NCBI GenBank assembly: GCA_001839685.1
Contig: MLAK01001393.1
Location: 65,826 to 129,825 of the forward strand
Reading direction: 5' to 3'
DNA length: 64,000 nt
Origin: Tritrichomonas foetus
Taxonomy: Eukaryota; Parabasalia; Tritrichomonadida; Tritrichomonadidae
A program made the position numbers and the translations under genes. Under the pieces are notes generated by a model that was given only the letters and a program-made list of their open reading frames with translations, was not told the DNA's origin and ran no database searches. Below, piece after piece: positions 29,391 to 39,715 of this stretch (position 1 is its first letter; each line of letters opens with the position of its first letter).

Positions 29391-32264
29391 TCATATTCCA
29401 TCCAAAATATTGACTAGAAAGTCTTTCACATTATCACCAACAATTTTAATCAAATCTTTTTGCTTTGGCATTAGCTTCTTGAGAATTTCTTGAGAATCAT
29501 CACGAGAAGCAATAACAATGTTTTTCTGTCCATTTTTGAATAATGATTTATCTGCCCGATCAAAGAACTGTTTTGGATGATCATTCTCTCCATTAAAAAC
29601 AATAATCATTAAATCAATTTTATTTTCTGCTTCATTATTATTGACTAGACTAATGAATTCTTTAATTGTATTCACATTAAAAACATTACACACATAGTAT
29701 TTTCTATTATTTTTGATCCCTGGTAACTTTAACGACAAATGCTTTAAGCTTTTAACATAGTTTGAAAGATTCATGTTTGAATAGGAAGGAATGCAATTGG
29801 CCAAAATTTCCGTCTTTAAATCATTTTTACCAAAACTATCACTCTCAACACTAGAAGTATTTTTATTAGGGTTTATATTTAGATCTTCATTTGTATTAAT
29901 GCTGTTACAGTCACTACATATGATAATATTTTTGTGATTTTGACAAGTGAATAAAAGTTCATGAAAAGTGATTAACTTTTTCTTTTTATTCAAAATTGAT
30001 TCAACAATTTTTATGCAACTTTCAAAGAATGTTTTATATTTTTCCATTTGAAAACGATTTAATAAATTGCCAGTTAAAATGTCAATTTCATTAGCATGAT
30101 CTGATAAAATGAATTCAAATATGTAAACAAAAGCAGAAATCAAATTTGGTGGATGAATCACAAGGAAAATAATTTTCGTTAAGAAAAATTGTACATCGGA
30201 TTCACTTATATCTTTATCACTTAATACTGCTTCTCTAAAAATCAAACTCTTGATTGAGGTAATTGAATTGTGAATATCTAAAAGTTTTTGGAATGGATCA
30301 GTAAATGCAGAAAAGCTTCGATTCAATTCCCATGCAATAAGGTTAAATTTTTTGTTGAAATCCAAATATTGGAGATATTGTTTATTGTTGATACTTGATT
30401 TGCGAATAGGGAATATATTTTTTAATACGTTTGTAATTTTTGGATACTTTTCAAATTCAGGATCAATAAAATTGATTTTCGTAAACTTTAAAATGCTTTC
30501 GATATTATTATCGTACATTATTAATTCAGAACGCCGTTCCAAAAATTTGTCGAAACGAAGATCAGATGAATGCAAAATGTATGGAATCTGTAATTTCTGA
30601 AAATCTTTTGCATTTTCATTAAAACATTCATTTTTATACTTTAATAATTCATCGATATTTGGATGTAAAATAAAATGGGATAAATTATCTATTTTAACAT
30701 TTTTATCTTGCAGTAAATATTTGTAAAGCAAACAATTCATTGTATTTGCGAGTGCACTATTTAGATGAACAGTAGTTCTATTAATAGTGTCACCAATTCG
30801 AGTAATTTTGATTAAATTTTCAACATGTCTTTCATGATCTATTTTCATTTTTTTAAGTTCATCATTTAGATGATTGAATAAATTGAAACGCGGGTTACGA
30901 TGTTTTAAATCATCAGCATTATTAATAAAAGTTTGAAATAAAGATATTCGTCTAGCGAAGGTTTTCATACTTCCTCGTTTCACTAAAAATGTCTCAAGGA
31001 AATTAGAGTAATCTTCAAAAGTTTGAAATTTTTCGATTTCGAAAATAGGAATTGGATTTGAAAGTTTTAATAGATCACGATACTCAGTGAAAGAAATATC
31101 ACCACAAATAGATCCTTCGTTAATCTGTTCTTCTTTTTGTTGTTCTTGCGGGTATTTATGATAGATATGATATTTTTTATCATTGATGTATGAATCAGCA
31201 TCAACAAATTGTTTTTCTTCGAAAAAGCTGTAAAATTGACTATCATAAACATCAGCTGTATAAACAGGTAATAATTGTTGTAAAGTGTCTTCTTCACTAT
31301 CTTTACTGTGATAGTGATTTTGTTGGAAATCTCGAAATACTTCATAGAATTGGAAAATGTAACTACCATTTTCTTGGTCATCCTTTGTTAGAAGTGCTTG
31401 AATTAAATCTTCTTTTGGTAATTGATTTTCATTGGATCCACCATAAAACTCAGATAATTGATATAAAATCGGATGCTCAAATAGCAATTTAAAGAAAATT
31501 AATAAAACATCATATTCAGAATACTTTTTTTCTTTTACCACAAAGTCGAAGAAATCAAAAATATAAGAAGGACAAAGATTTAAGTTGTTTTGCCAAGAAA
31601 TGAACATTTCACGAATTATTTCTTTTGGTGATGTATTTTGGTATAATTTATTATTTGTTTCATAAGTAATAAAAATTTGTCTAAACAAAGTTGCCGCAAA
31701 ATCAATAAATTCTGGTTCTAGAAACAAAGTTTCTATGAAAAATTCATGAACAATTTTGGGAACTTTATGAATAAGTTGAAAGTATTTTTTCATTTTTTCT
31801 TTTGTCAAAAAGAAGTCATGTATAGAAGGGACTAAATTGAGTGTTATATAATAAATATATCGTTTTTCTTTCTCATTTAAATCTTTTTTCTCTTTTTTAG
31901 TAATTTTCATAATTTTATCTAATTTCATGCAATTCTCCTCGAAATCACTCAAAATGCCTTCAGATGTAAGTGCTGTTGGTTTGTCACAATAAATTCTATG
32001 ATTTTCGTCATTCTGTAATGCGGCGAGAAAATTTTTCGAGTATTTGGAGACGTCGTTCGTTTTGAGAAGAAATAAAGCCTGCCAGTATTGTTTGAACTGA
32101 CAGAGAATGTTCCTGATGTAGATTTCATTCTGTTTTTCTTTTCCTTGGGTGATTGATTTTTCGTACTCTTCGAATATCATTTCGTTGTGAAGAAAACGTT
32201 GCGTTTCAATTGTCAATTTAATAATACTTTGCGTTTGTTCTGGACTTAATGAAAGCCCACTCAT
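29391..32264 (-). CDS. VPS9-domain-like protein (putative Rab5-type GEF)
   Basis: This is a 957-residue, helix-rich soluble protein starting at ATG 32264. A segment near residues 650-710 matches the VPS9 pattern. It runs DPFQKLLDIHNSITSI, then an acidic stretch, then DVQFFLTKIIFLVIHPPNLISAFVYIFEFI, corresponding to the family's D-x-x-P-x-L-x-Y-x-x-x-x-x-P-x-x-L-x-S-x-x-x-Y-I-x-x-F core. The N-terminal half has helices resembling the RasGAP-like part of GAPVD1-type proteins (KVPKIVHEFFIETLF), but without a clear arginine finger. The last 130 residues contain NIVIASRDDSQEIL and are of unknown fold. VPS9 domains activate Rab5-family GTPases on endosomes. The assignment rests on pattern recognition. 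Confidence 0.55.
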   Translation of the reverse strand: MSGLSLSPEQTQSIIKLTIETQRFLHNEMIFEEYEKSITQGKEKQNEIYIRNILCQFKQYWQALFLLKTNDVSKYSKNFLAALQNDENHRIYCDKPTALTSEGILSDFEENCMKLDKIMKITKKEKKDLNEKEKRYIYYITLNLVPSIHDFFLTKEKMKKYFQLIHKVPKIVHEFFIETLFLEPEFIDFAATLFRQIFITYETNNKLYQNTSPKEIIREMFISWQNNLNLCPSYIFDFFDFVVKEKKYSEYDVLLIFFKLLFEHPILYQLSEFYGGSNENQLPKEDLIQALLTKDDQENGSYIFQFYEVFRDFQQNHYHSKDSEEDTLQQLLPVYTADVYDSQFYSFFEEKQFVDADSYINDKKYHIYHKYPQEQQKEEQINEGSICGDISFTEYRDLLKLSNPIPIFEIEKFQTFEDYSNFLETFLVKRGSMKTFARRISLFQTFINNADDLKHRNPRFNLFNHLNDELKKMKIDHERHVENLIKITRIGDTINRTTVHLNSALANTMNCLLYKYLLQDKNVKIDNLSHFILHPNIDELLKYKNECFNENAKDFQKLQIPYILHSSDLRFDKFLERRSELIMYDNNIESILKFTKINFIDPEFEKYPKITNVLKNIFPIRKSSINNKQYLQYLDFNKKFNLIAWELNRSFSAFTDPFQKLLDIHNSITSIKSLIFREAVLSDKDISESDVQFFLTKIIFLVIHPPNLISAFVYIFEFILSDHANEIDILTGNLLNRFQMEKYKTFFESCIKIVESILNKKKKLITFHELLFTCQNHKNIIICSDCNSINTNEDLNINPNKNTSSVESDSFGKNDLKTEILANCIPSYSNMNLSNYVKSLKHLSLKLPGIKNNRKYYVCNVFNVNTIKEFISLVNNNEAENKIDLMIIVFNGENDHPKQFFDRADKSLFKNGQKNIVIASRDDSQEILKKLMPKQKDLIKIVGDNVKDFLVNILDGI

Positions 32265-32959
32265 TTTCGAAAATTTTGATACTGAAATGTGATATGAAAT
32301 ATTGACATATTTTGCATTGGCGAATATTTGAAAAAATTATTATGACATATATAGCAGATGAGATGAAAGCGAGTACCTATTGAATAAAAAATATCATGTG
32401 TTTTTGATATATCCTGATGAAATAATTCGTCACATTTACTGTCACATTAGTTATTTGATGTTGTCCTCAATTCTTCAAGAAAATCTCAGAATAAAAGAAA
32501 ATGTCTTAACATAAATACATAGTTAGAAAGTTGTCTATGATTCCTATACACTTATATTATATTTTCAATATAACAAATATATCTTTTGTGATGAAAAGAT
32601 TAGTGATGCAATTTTGATCACACCCAGGGATAGTTAAGGCTAATTTTTCTATTGATCTTGGTCGTAACAGACATACCAAGTTTATATAGTTTTACTTCTT
32701 CATATGTCTTTATATTTATATGGATTCAAAATATAAAAACTCAACTAAATAAATTATTTTTTCTTTTGAAAACTTTCAATTTTTGAAGATTACATTCATT
32801 GGGATGCCAAAAAAATATGTAACAAAAAAAAAAAAAAAAAAAATATAAATCTTCTAATATTTATACAATATAACAACCGAATCTCAAAAGATACATTTTG
32901 CTCTGAAATTTTATACCATCTAAATCTCATAAAGAGTATGTTTCGACATAAGGAATAAT
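32265..32959. other. Spacer with poly(A) tract
   Basis: AT-rich spacer between two minus-strand genes. A run of 20 A lies at 32824-32843. The rest should hold the promoter of the VPS9-like gene and the 3' UTR of the next. No other feature seen. Confidence 0.6.
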
Positions 32960-34168
32960 TTAGATGTCAAAAAATGGATTTGTGTGATTTCCTATATCTG
33001 TGACTTCCTTTGAAAGATATTCAATCTGTACTCTCGTTACATGTAATTGTTCTTTTAGTGATGCAAGGTTTATTGCATCTTCATACATCAAGTTCATTTT
33101 CATTGATTTCGCCAAAGCCTTCATTTGTTGATAAAAAAGTTGATTTGTCAAATTTCCAGTAACGATGATTCTTTCAAGTAAAGTCAAAATTGCTGATGCT
33201 TTAAATAATTGTATGGTCTCTCCAGAATCAATCAATTTCTTAATACAGGGAACTAAACTGATGAGTGAATCAATAATTAAATTATACTTTAAAGGTGGCT
33301 CTTCTTCAATTTCAAGCAAATGAAAAATTAAAATAATAAAAAACCGATAAATAAATTCATTAGTTATTTTGGTGACTGGAAAATAAGTAGTTAAGTTTGC
33401 AATTACTTGAATTTTTGAATTTACCACTATTTTAATTAGGGGATCAAGCAATTCTAAATTAATTGATTCGTATTTAAATCTTTGGACGAGTTGATGAAAA
33501 GTGGAGTGTGTTGTGATTGAAGATGAAATTAAAGCTGCAATTTGTAATAAAAGAAGATCATCTTTCACATTTGGGAAAACTTCAAACTTTGAACTGGTGC
33601 AGACAAAAGCTGGAAATATGTATAATTTTTCAGGACATTCTGTTATAATTTTTTTATAATAAAATAAAACATGCTCCAATTTTAATAATGGATAAATAGA
33701 GAAATCCTTATCGATTATATCGATTATGAATTTCCCAGATCTTTCATGTTTTGTTTGCACAAGGTTATCTAAAAGAGAATAAACAACCTGATCAGTTGCA
33801 TCAATTATGTTATCAAAATAAAATATCCCTTCGAAAAAATCCCGCGTATTTGGCGGTTCAGCTGGCTGCGTTTTCAAGTAATCAAAAATACAAACAGGAA
33901 AAGGAAGATTTACTGGATTGAAAATTGATTCATCGATAAAATCGAAATCTGGAAGTTTGCAAATTTGTAACTCTTTCCGTAAAATTTCAATTTTGGGACT
34001 AATTGGATTATTAAATGCGTCTTCAAGGACAGAATCTTTAATTTCTTCTTCTCGATCTTTGATTAAATTATCGATAGTCATATTGTCAGGAATTTTCTGG
34101 CTTCGTCGAGGTGTTATTATAACTGGTATATTTTCTGAACTCGAATCATCGGATATTTCGAAAAGCAT
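32960..34168 (-). CDS. Unknown protein, head-to-head with an ATAD5-like gene
   Basis: This is a 402-residue protein starting at ATG 34168. It begins with an acidic serine segment (MLFEISDDSSSENI). The rest is mostly helical and leucine/isoleucine-rich (LKLEHVLFYYKKII, LLLLQIAALISSSI), and it ends with a short coiled-coil-like helix (LKEQLHVTRVQIEYLSKEV). The composition suggests an alpha-solenoid or all-helical scaffold. No signal peptide or transmembrane segment. Only 109 bases separate its start from that of the divergent ATAD5/Elg1-like gene, so co-regulation and a genome-maintenance link are possible but speculative. Confidence 0.7.
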   Translation of the reverse strand: MLFEISDDSSSENIPVIITPRRSQKIPDNMTIDNLIKDREEEIKDSVLEDAFNNPISPKIEILRKELQICKLPDFDFIDESIFNPVNLPFPVCIFDYLKTQPAEPPNTRDFFEGIFYFDNIIDATDQVVYSLLDNLVQTKHERSGKFIIDIIDKDFSIYPLLKLEHVLFYYKKIITECPEKLYIFPAFVCTSSKFEVFPNVKDDLLLLQIAALISSSITTHSTFHQLVQRFKYESINLELLDPLIKIVVNSKIQVIANLTTYFPVTKITNEFIYRFFIILIFHLLEIEEEPPLKYNLIIDSLISLVPCIKKLIDSGETIQLFKASAILTLLERIIVTGNLTNQLFYQQMKALAKSMKMNLMYEDAINLASLKEQLHVTRVQIEYLSKEVTDIGNHTNPFFDI

Positions 34169-34277
34169 TTCATAAGAATCTTAGATTAAACATTAGTTTG
34201 CTATTTTATATAAATCAGCATATCAACTATCATTTCCTTTGATCGTGATATTTTCCGCTTTTACTAAACGGTCGCTA
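34169..34277. promoter_or_regulatory. Divergent promoter region (109 bp)
   Basis: The start codons of two divergent genes (34168 minus, 34278 plus) are 109 bases apart, so regulatory sequence must be shared or interleaved. TCATTT occurs at about 34230, a match to the Inr pattern some 48 bases before the plus-strand ATG. Confidence 0.4.
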
Positions 34278-36293
34278 ATGTATGCTTATGTTATTCGCAA
34301 AAGAAAGGAGCATCAAGAAGCGAAAAAACAGAATGTAGTTCCTAAAAAAACCGAAAATAAAAAAATAAACAAAAACATCGACCAAAAAAAAGCAGATCCG
34401 CCTCCGCCGTTAACATCTTGTCTCTGGTCTTCATCTGACCTGATTCCATTTTACGAATCTACAGAATTTAAGGAGTTACTCGAATGGGGCCAAGACTGGA
34501 CTCAGTCGCAGCCTTCATGTTTATTATTCGGACAAACAGCATGCGGAAAATCGAGAATTATCGAGGCTTTTGCATCAAAATTAGCCTCACATGTTATTGA
34601 AATCGACTGTGCATCAATTTCAGGTATTCGTGAACTCATTCAAACATGCGAAGAATCAACAAAATCCAGATCAGTCGGAATATTTTATAGTAATGATGAA
34701 AGTAGCAGCAATAAAGCACATAATAAAAATGGCACCAATACCAAAAATATCAAAAAAAATAGTAACAATAGTATAAACAATAATAATGACAATAGTTTTA
34801 ACGACAATAATAATAATAATGACAATAGTTTAAACAATATTAATAGTAATAATTATAATAGTGGTGGATATTTAAAGGCATCTTCAATTGTGGTTTTGGA
34901 GCATGTTGATAATTTAATTCCACTTCATTCAGATCCTTCAAGCTCGATAATTAATTTGATAGCGAAATCAAGAGTCCCACTTATAATGACTGCCCAAAGA
35001 TTATGTTTTCAACCAGCCGAATGGCTTAAAATTATTTCTTGTAATTCATTACCAGATCCTTTTTCGATTTTGAAAAATGCGGTTTGGATGCATGGCTCAA
35101 TTAACAAATTACCATCAAATCAATCACTTCACTCCCTCTTATCTTTTACCGATAATGATATTCGTGCATCTGCACTTCAATATCAATTATGGAGAGATAA
35201 TTCAAATTCGAGATTAACACGTGAAGATCAAATTTATTTGTCAATTCCAACAATTATTCATGAAAGAAAAACAAAAAAAGAAAAAAGATCAATGTATCTA
35301 GATTTATGTGAGTTACTAATATCTGTTGATAATGATGATCAAATATTCAAGGGTTATATCAGACCTATTTATGACACATTCAAAAGTAAAAATCGTGAAT
35401 CTGTAGTTAAATCATATGCAGACTTTTCAAAATCTAAAATTCCCCATTATTCTTTTGGTCGACGTGGAAACTTAGAAATCACTGAAATTGTTTATTCTGC
35501 ATGCATTCATGAAGTTCAAGTCACTAGGAATAGAAAAGGACCATGTCTAAACCAACCACATAATATTAAACCGTATGAAGTTCCTCTCATCAAAAATTGG
35601 AAACTTTGGCCAAACAAAGATCGTGACCTTCCTCAATTAGAACCTAGCCAATACATAATCTTCGAAGATCCTGTTCCAGAAGCGCCTAAAAAGCGAAACA
35701 GAAAAAAGAATTCACAAGAACTTCCTGATACTTCATCTCCTTCACAAAATTCTGAATCAACAGAAACAGCAAATAACAGTATAAATAACAATACTGATAA
35801 TAGCGTAAATAACAATGAATGTTATGTAACTATATATAAAGGAAAATTTGTTATTCCAGGCAAGCATAAAGAAAATGAAACAGTCACTGATTCTCAAGGA
35901 GATTCTGAAATCAATTCCACAGAGTGTGTAGTAAATCCTAAAGAAATTACAGTTGAAAATAATGCTATACCAGCAAATACTTGCGAATCACCAATTATGC
36001 CATTTTTCACTATGAACACAATGCCACGTCCTTTCTCTCAAATCAATCAGCAATTTTTGAATCCCCAATTGAATCAAAGCATAAGTATCGAACAACAAAT
36101 AATGAATCATATTTTAATGCATCAAATGATTAATCCACAGTATCAATTTAATTCTCAACAATTTTTTTTCAATCAACAGCTACAGAATAATTATCAACAA
36201 TTTCCAACTATGAATCAAAATACAAATCAAGCCATCAATCAAAATGCGAATCAAACTTTCAATCAGACCAATCAGCAGAATCAAAACTGCTAA
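34278..36293 (+). CDS. ATAD5/Elg1-like AAA+ ATPase
   Basis: This is a 671-residue protein; the start is ATG 34278 (MYAYVIRKRKEH), the upstream open stretch starting with TTG. A basic N-terminus precedes the AAA+ module. The Walker A is FGQTACGKS (84-92), followed by HVIEIDCASISGIREL, the spacing seen in RFC-like clamp loaders. The Walker B region is SIVVLEHVDNL (203-213), with LEHVD in place of the usual DE. An asparagine-rich insert (about 147-196) separates them. The following lid region (LIMTAQRLCFQP) and conserved helical part resemble ATAD5/Elg1, which unloads PCNA. The C-terminal 200 residues are N/Q-rich. A PCNA-unloading role is inferred. Confidence 0.62.
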   Translation: MYAYVIRKRKEHQEAKKQNVVPKKTENKKINKNIDQKKADPPPPLTSCLWSSSDLIPFYESTEFKELLEWGQDWTQSQPSCLLFGQTACGKSRIIEAFASKLASHVIEIDCASISGIRELIQTCEESTKSRSVGIFYSNDESSSNKAHNKNGTNTKNIKKNSNNSINNNNDNSFNDNNNNNDNSLNNINSNNYNSGGYLKASSIVVLEHVDNLIPLHSDPSSSIINLIAKSRVPLIMTAQRLCFQPAEWLKIISCNSLPDPFSILKNAVWMHGSINKLPSNQSLHSLLSFTDNDIRASALQYQLWRDNSNSRLTREDQIYLSIPTIIHERKTKKEKRSMYLDLCELLISVDNDDQIFKGYIRPIYDTFKSKNRESVVKSYADFSKSKIPHYSFGRRGNLEITEIVYSACIHEVQVTRNRKGPCLNQPHNIKPYEVPLIKNWKLWPNKDRDLPQLEPSQYIIFEDPVPEAPKKRNRKKNSQELPDTSSPSQNSESTETANNSINNNTDNSVNNNECYVTIYKGKFVIPGKHKENETVTDSQGDSEINSTECVVNPKEITVENNAIPANTCESPIMPFFTMNTMPRPFSQINQQFLNPQLNQSISIEQQIMNHILMHQMINPQYQFNSQQFFFNQQLQNNYQQFPTMNQNTNQAINQNANQTFNQTNQQNQNC

Positions 36294-36516
36294 AGTTATA
36301 AAATAGCTAATGTGAAATCAAATAACAATGTTATTTTTATTGGAAAAAAAAATCCAAAGAAAGAAAACTTTTGTTTATATTGTGTTAAGTAAATATTATA
36401 TTATATAGAATTTGTATATTAAGGCATTTGTTTATTTAAACAATAATAACAATATATTTTTGTACTCGTACTTAATAACAACAAAAAAATCATTTGAAGA
36501 TCAAAATCAAAAACCA

Positions 36517-37863
36517 TCAAAGATTTTGATCATCATCAATCAAAGTATTCGCCATGTTATTCGTTCTTTCTTGGAGTTCTCCAATATTTCTTCTATGCTC
36601 ACTTCTTGCTGAAGTATAAGTTGATGAAGAATCAGCTGTATAATTTTGCTCATTCACATTTGATGCAATTTGTCTTCCAGAATACAATGCAATTGTTTCT
36701 TCAGCATTCTTTTGTTGATATTCTCTTTGTTTTCTTGCGTATGCTTCTTTCTTTCTCTTCTTATACTCAACATAATTTGGGTCGTTAGGTGGAATTAGTG
36801 GGGGTAATAATGTTCCAAGTGGGGTTCCTTTATCTCTCGGTAGAGTTGCCGGTAAACCTTTCACAGAATCAGAAATTTGAGTTTTATTTGCTAATTTTCG
36901 ACATCGATTAGTCACAACATTATCACGATTATCTAATCGTCTTCGATCTTCGATATATTGACATTCCATCAAATTTCGTTCATGATCACGAGTTTCAACA
37001 AAGTTTTGTCTTTCCTCAGCCTGTTTTCGAAGTAATTTATATTTAGCCATTTCATAGTCACGACTTAATTGTTCTTGAGCAAGAATCATTTCTTTTCTCG
37101 ACAAAATTTCTGCACGATCATGAATCACATCAGCTTCATCAATTTTTCCAGCAATTGCCAAACTTTTTTCTATTTGTTTCATTTGAAGCAATTGTGAAGA
37201 TGGCTTTCGATATTTATGTGGCATTTCTTTATTCCACACACGTTCAAATCGACGTCGATCGTGCGCTTGTCGTTTTTCAAGTTCTGCTTTTTTATTTTCA
37301 GTTTCTTGGTTAAAAAGATCCCTTTTACTTTTCCAAGTATCTTCGAAATTTCTAATCCTTGCATCTGTTTCATCTTTCTGGTCTTGAAGTGAATCTTGAA
37401 AAGTGCCACGTTTGGTCAATTCACTTCTGACATCATTTGCCAAATCACGTGATTTTTTGGCGGTTTTGTAATCTTCATTTAAAGCACATCTTTGTGTGTA
37501 TTCACGTAAGTGTGATAAAAGTTTGAGAAGTTGGTCTGTTTCGATTTCACCAAACATGTCAGTATTCAAAAAGTCGTGAGATGATGATTGATTGTCATTT
37601 TGCTGCTTGGATTTTTTTTCAAAAAGCGATTCGCGTAGTGAGATACACTCACTGTCATTTAGCAATGGCTTTGTCTTTGAAAATGCCGTCGAAGGACGTG
37701 AATTGTAACTTTTCCTGCTTGAATTGTCGATTCTTTGGCGCTTGGTTGGCAAATTTGAAGTGGTTTTGCGTAATTGCGATTGTCCCGTTGATGGGCGAGC
37801 AAGATGAGGCTCCCTCCGTGATATCGAATTCGATGATGAGCCTGAACGATTGGAGTTTCTCAT
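36517..37863 (-). CDS. Coiled-coil protein, unknown function
   Basis: This is a 448-residue protein starting at ATG 37863. Residues 1-90 are serine/arginine-rich and disordered. Residues of about 105-330 are continuous charged helix with heptad character (LLKLLSHLREYTQRCALNED, RQAHDRRRFERVWNKEM, DEADVIHDRAEILSRKEMIL). A short proline-rich segment (LPATLPRDKGTPLGTLLPPL) breaks the helix near residue 345, and another charged helix follows. The conserved-looking middle, rather than random low complexity, suggests a cytoskeletal or scaffold protein of a trichomonad family, but I do not recognise a named domain. Confidence 0.65.
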   Translation of the reverse strand: MRNSNRSGSSSNSISRREPHLARPSTGQSQLRKTTSNLPTKRQRIDNSSRKSYNSRPSTAFSKTKPLLNDSECISLRESLFEKKSKQQNDNQSSSHDFLNTDMFGEIETDQLLKLLSHLREYTQRCALNEDYKTAKKSRDLANDVRSELTKRGTFQDSLQDQKDETDARIRNFEDTWKSKRDLFNQETENKKAELEKRQAHDRRRFERVWNKEMPHKYRKPSSQLLQMKQIEKSLAIAGKIDEADVIHDRAEILSRKEMILAQEQLSRDYEMAKYKLLRKQAEERQNFVETRDHERNLMECQYIEDRRRLDNRDNVVTNRCRKLANKTQISDSVKGLPATLPRDKGTPLGTLLPPLIPPNDPNYVEYKKRKKEAYARKQREYQQKNAEETIALYSGRQIASNVNEQNYTADSSSTYTSARSEHRRNIGELQERTNNMANTLIDDDQNL

Positions 37864-37912
37864 TTGTCAAATTGAGAGTTCTAGAAAATGTTCTGAAAAA
37901 GTGGGGTGAAAA

Positions 37913-37919
37913 ATCGTTA
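37913..37919 (-). promoter_or_regulatory. TAACGAT element upstream of the coiled-coil gene
   Basis: On the minus strand TAACGAT lies about 50 bases before the ATG at 37863. It matches the Myb recognition core TAACGA also seen before Spt6. Functional status unknown. Confidence 0.3.
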
Positions 37920-38521
37920 CTTCACTCTTCATATTCTGAATATAATTGGCTGTTAACCATGGCCATATTTCTTTTGAAAATGTTTTTGATCAAACACACC
38001 TTGGTGAAATCATCATTTTCATCCTGATGAAAGGCATAAATCCTGAATGAAGTACTATGCTTCTAAATTTATTTTGTTTTCTTCTTACATATATGAGAAA
38101 TTCTATACGAATTGTTTTGAATTTCCTCTCCTATCTCAGTTTTGAAACTCCAAAAATAAATTGAATATTATTATTTATCATTAAAACTAATTCAATAACA
38201 TCATAATCAACAACGTAAATGACTCGTCGATTTATGGGCTCTTTTAAGAACCATTGATCTTTTTCTCTATTATTAAATCTATTTGTTTGGTAAAATCCTC
38301 TTCAGATAAACATGCAATTGAGATGAAAAAAGATCGATTTTAAAATCATTTAAGCCATAAAGAACCGCAAAAACATAAATATTAACAATGAGAAAACAAC
38401 CTTTCTTATATGCAGAAAAGGGTCAATGTTTACAGAAAGAAACCAAATTGGATACATTTTCTTTAATAAAATCACAAGTCAACTTTAAAATTAGCAAGAA
38501 ATTACATAACAAAAAAGCATT
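37920..38521. other. AT-rich spacer
   Basis: No convincing frame. The plus-strand frame over 37581-38027 is mainly antisense to the coiled-coil gene. No repeat or RNA gene seen. Confidence 0.5.
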
Positions 38522-39091
38522 TCATGCTGTGATATTTTCACTGTAACGTTTCACAAGAACGATCGCAGCAGCCAAAACGATATTCAGCAAAACAAAAAAT
38601 AAAACTGCGAGAAAAATAGATTTCCCACCTTGGTTGCTGATAGTCGCATCAATATGTTGGACAACACGATCAACAGTATTGTCATTTACTGATGTTGAGT
38701 AGTTTACAATATCTCGGAAAGCATCAACAATTTCTTTTTTGATTCCTTTCATTGTGGTGTGAAGCGATTTATCGGTATTATCAATAATAGTGTCAATGTC
38801 ACTTTTCAATAAATTGACTTCTTCTTGGAGACTCTTAAATTTTGCTTTCATATCTTTATCACGGCTTTCGATGGAATTTATGAGCGGATGAAAAGTATTT
38901 TGTATTTCATGTTTAAAGGCTTTTTGAGAAGCTTCGCTATCGACTATGGTTGCTATTTCTGCAAGGCATTTCATGATAGCTAAATTCCGTTTTTCATGCG
39001 TATTAACTTCATCGAGATGTTTTAGGTAATATTCGGCGAGATTTTTTTCGTTGTAACTCTTGGCAACGAATGCCAAAAAAATCAGAAACAT
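38522..39091 (-). CDS. Type I membrane protein with luminal coiled coil
   Basis: The chosen start is ATG 39091, giving 189 residues that open with a typical signal peptide (MFLIFLAFVAKS). An in-frame ATG 24 codons upstream (39163) would bury it. About 140 mostly helical residues with heptads follow (KAKFKSLQEEVNLLKSDID). One hydrophobic segment near the C-terminus (IFLAVLFFVLLNIVLAAAIVLV) is followed by a short KRYSENITA tail. The topology is lumen/outside coiled coil, single membrane anchor and tiny cytosolic tail. This resembles p24-like or receptor-type proteins in outline, but no family motif is visible. Confidence 0.65.
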   Translation of the reverse strand: MFLIFLAFVAKSYNEKNLAEYYLKHLDEVNTHEKRNLAIMKCLAEIATIVDSEASQKAFKHEIQNTFHPLINSIESRDKDMKAKFKSLQEEVNLLKSDIDTIIDNTDKSLHTTMKGIKKEIVDAFRDIVNYSTSVNDNTVDRVVQHIDATISNQGGKSIFLAVLFFVLLNIVLAAAIVLVKRYSENITA

Positions 39092-39715
39092 GATTTGAAC
39101 AGAAATGTGATGAGAAAAATTATTAGTTCGAATAATAAACTTTTTCAAACGATATATGGTCATAAAATGAGAATCAAAATATGTGAAGGTATCAACACTA
39201 AGGATATTATATATTTTAAATAAAGAAAAAGAAAGAAATTCATTTAATATATTGTTTATTAATTACAAATCACATGAAAAATGAAATGTTTTCAATTATA
39301 TAATGGCTTCATTTTGATTACTATGTTTTGAAGCATATTAATTTGTTTAATATTACACATGAGTATGTGAATCATTACAGATATTGTTATCAATTTCGTT
39401 TATCATTTTTCGAATATCAAAACAAAGTTTGTTATGTGTCTTGAGTAAAAAGAGAATTTAATAATCTAGGGTTTGATCAATTAAACGACTTTTTGCATTT
39501 CTCACAAGTTTTAAGCATAACTCATAGGAAATAACATTTCAATATTCACAAGAATGAAAAAAAAAAAAAAAAAAAAAAAACAAGTATTTAAAAAGAATTT
39601 AGATAATTAATAATAAGAATTTCGAGAAAAAATCCATTTTCATTTTTAATGTTCAAAATTAAGGGAGGGGATAAAATAGCTATAAAAGAAGAGGATGAAA
39701 TATACGAAAATAAAA
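39092..39715. other. Spacer with poly(A) tract
   Basis: AT-rich spacer between two minus-strand genes with a run of 24 A at 39557-39580. No other feature seen. Confidence 0.6.
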
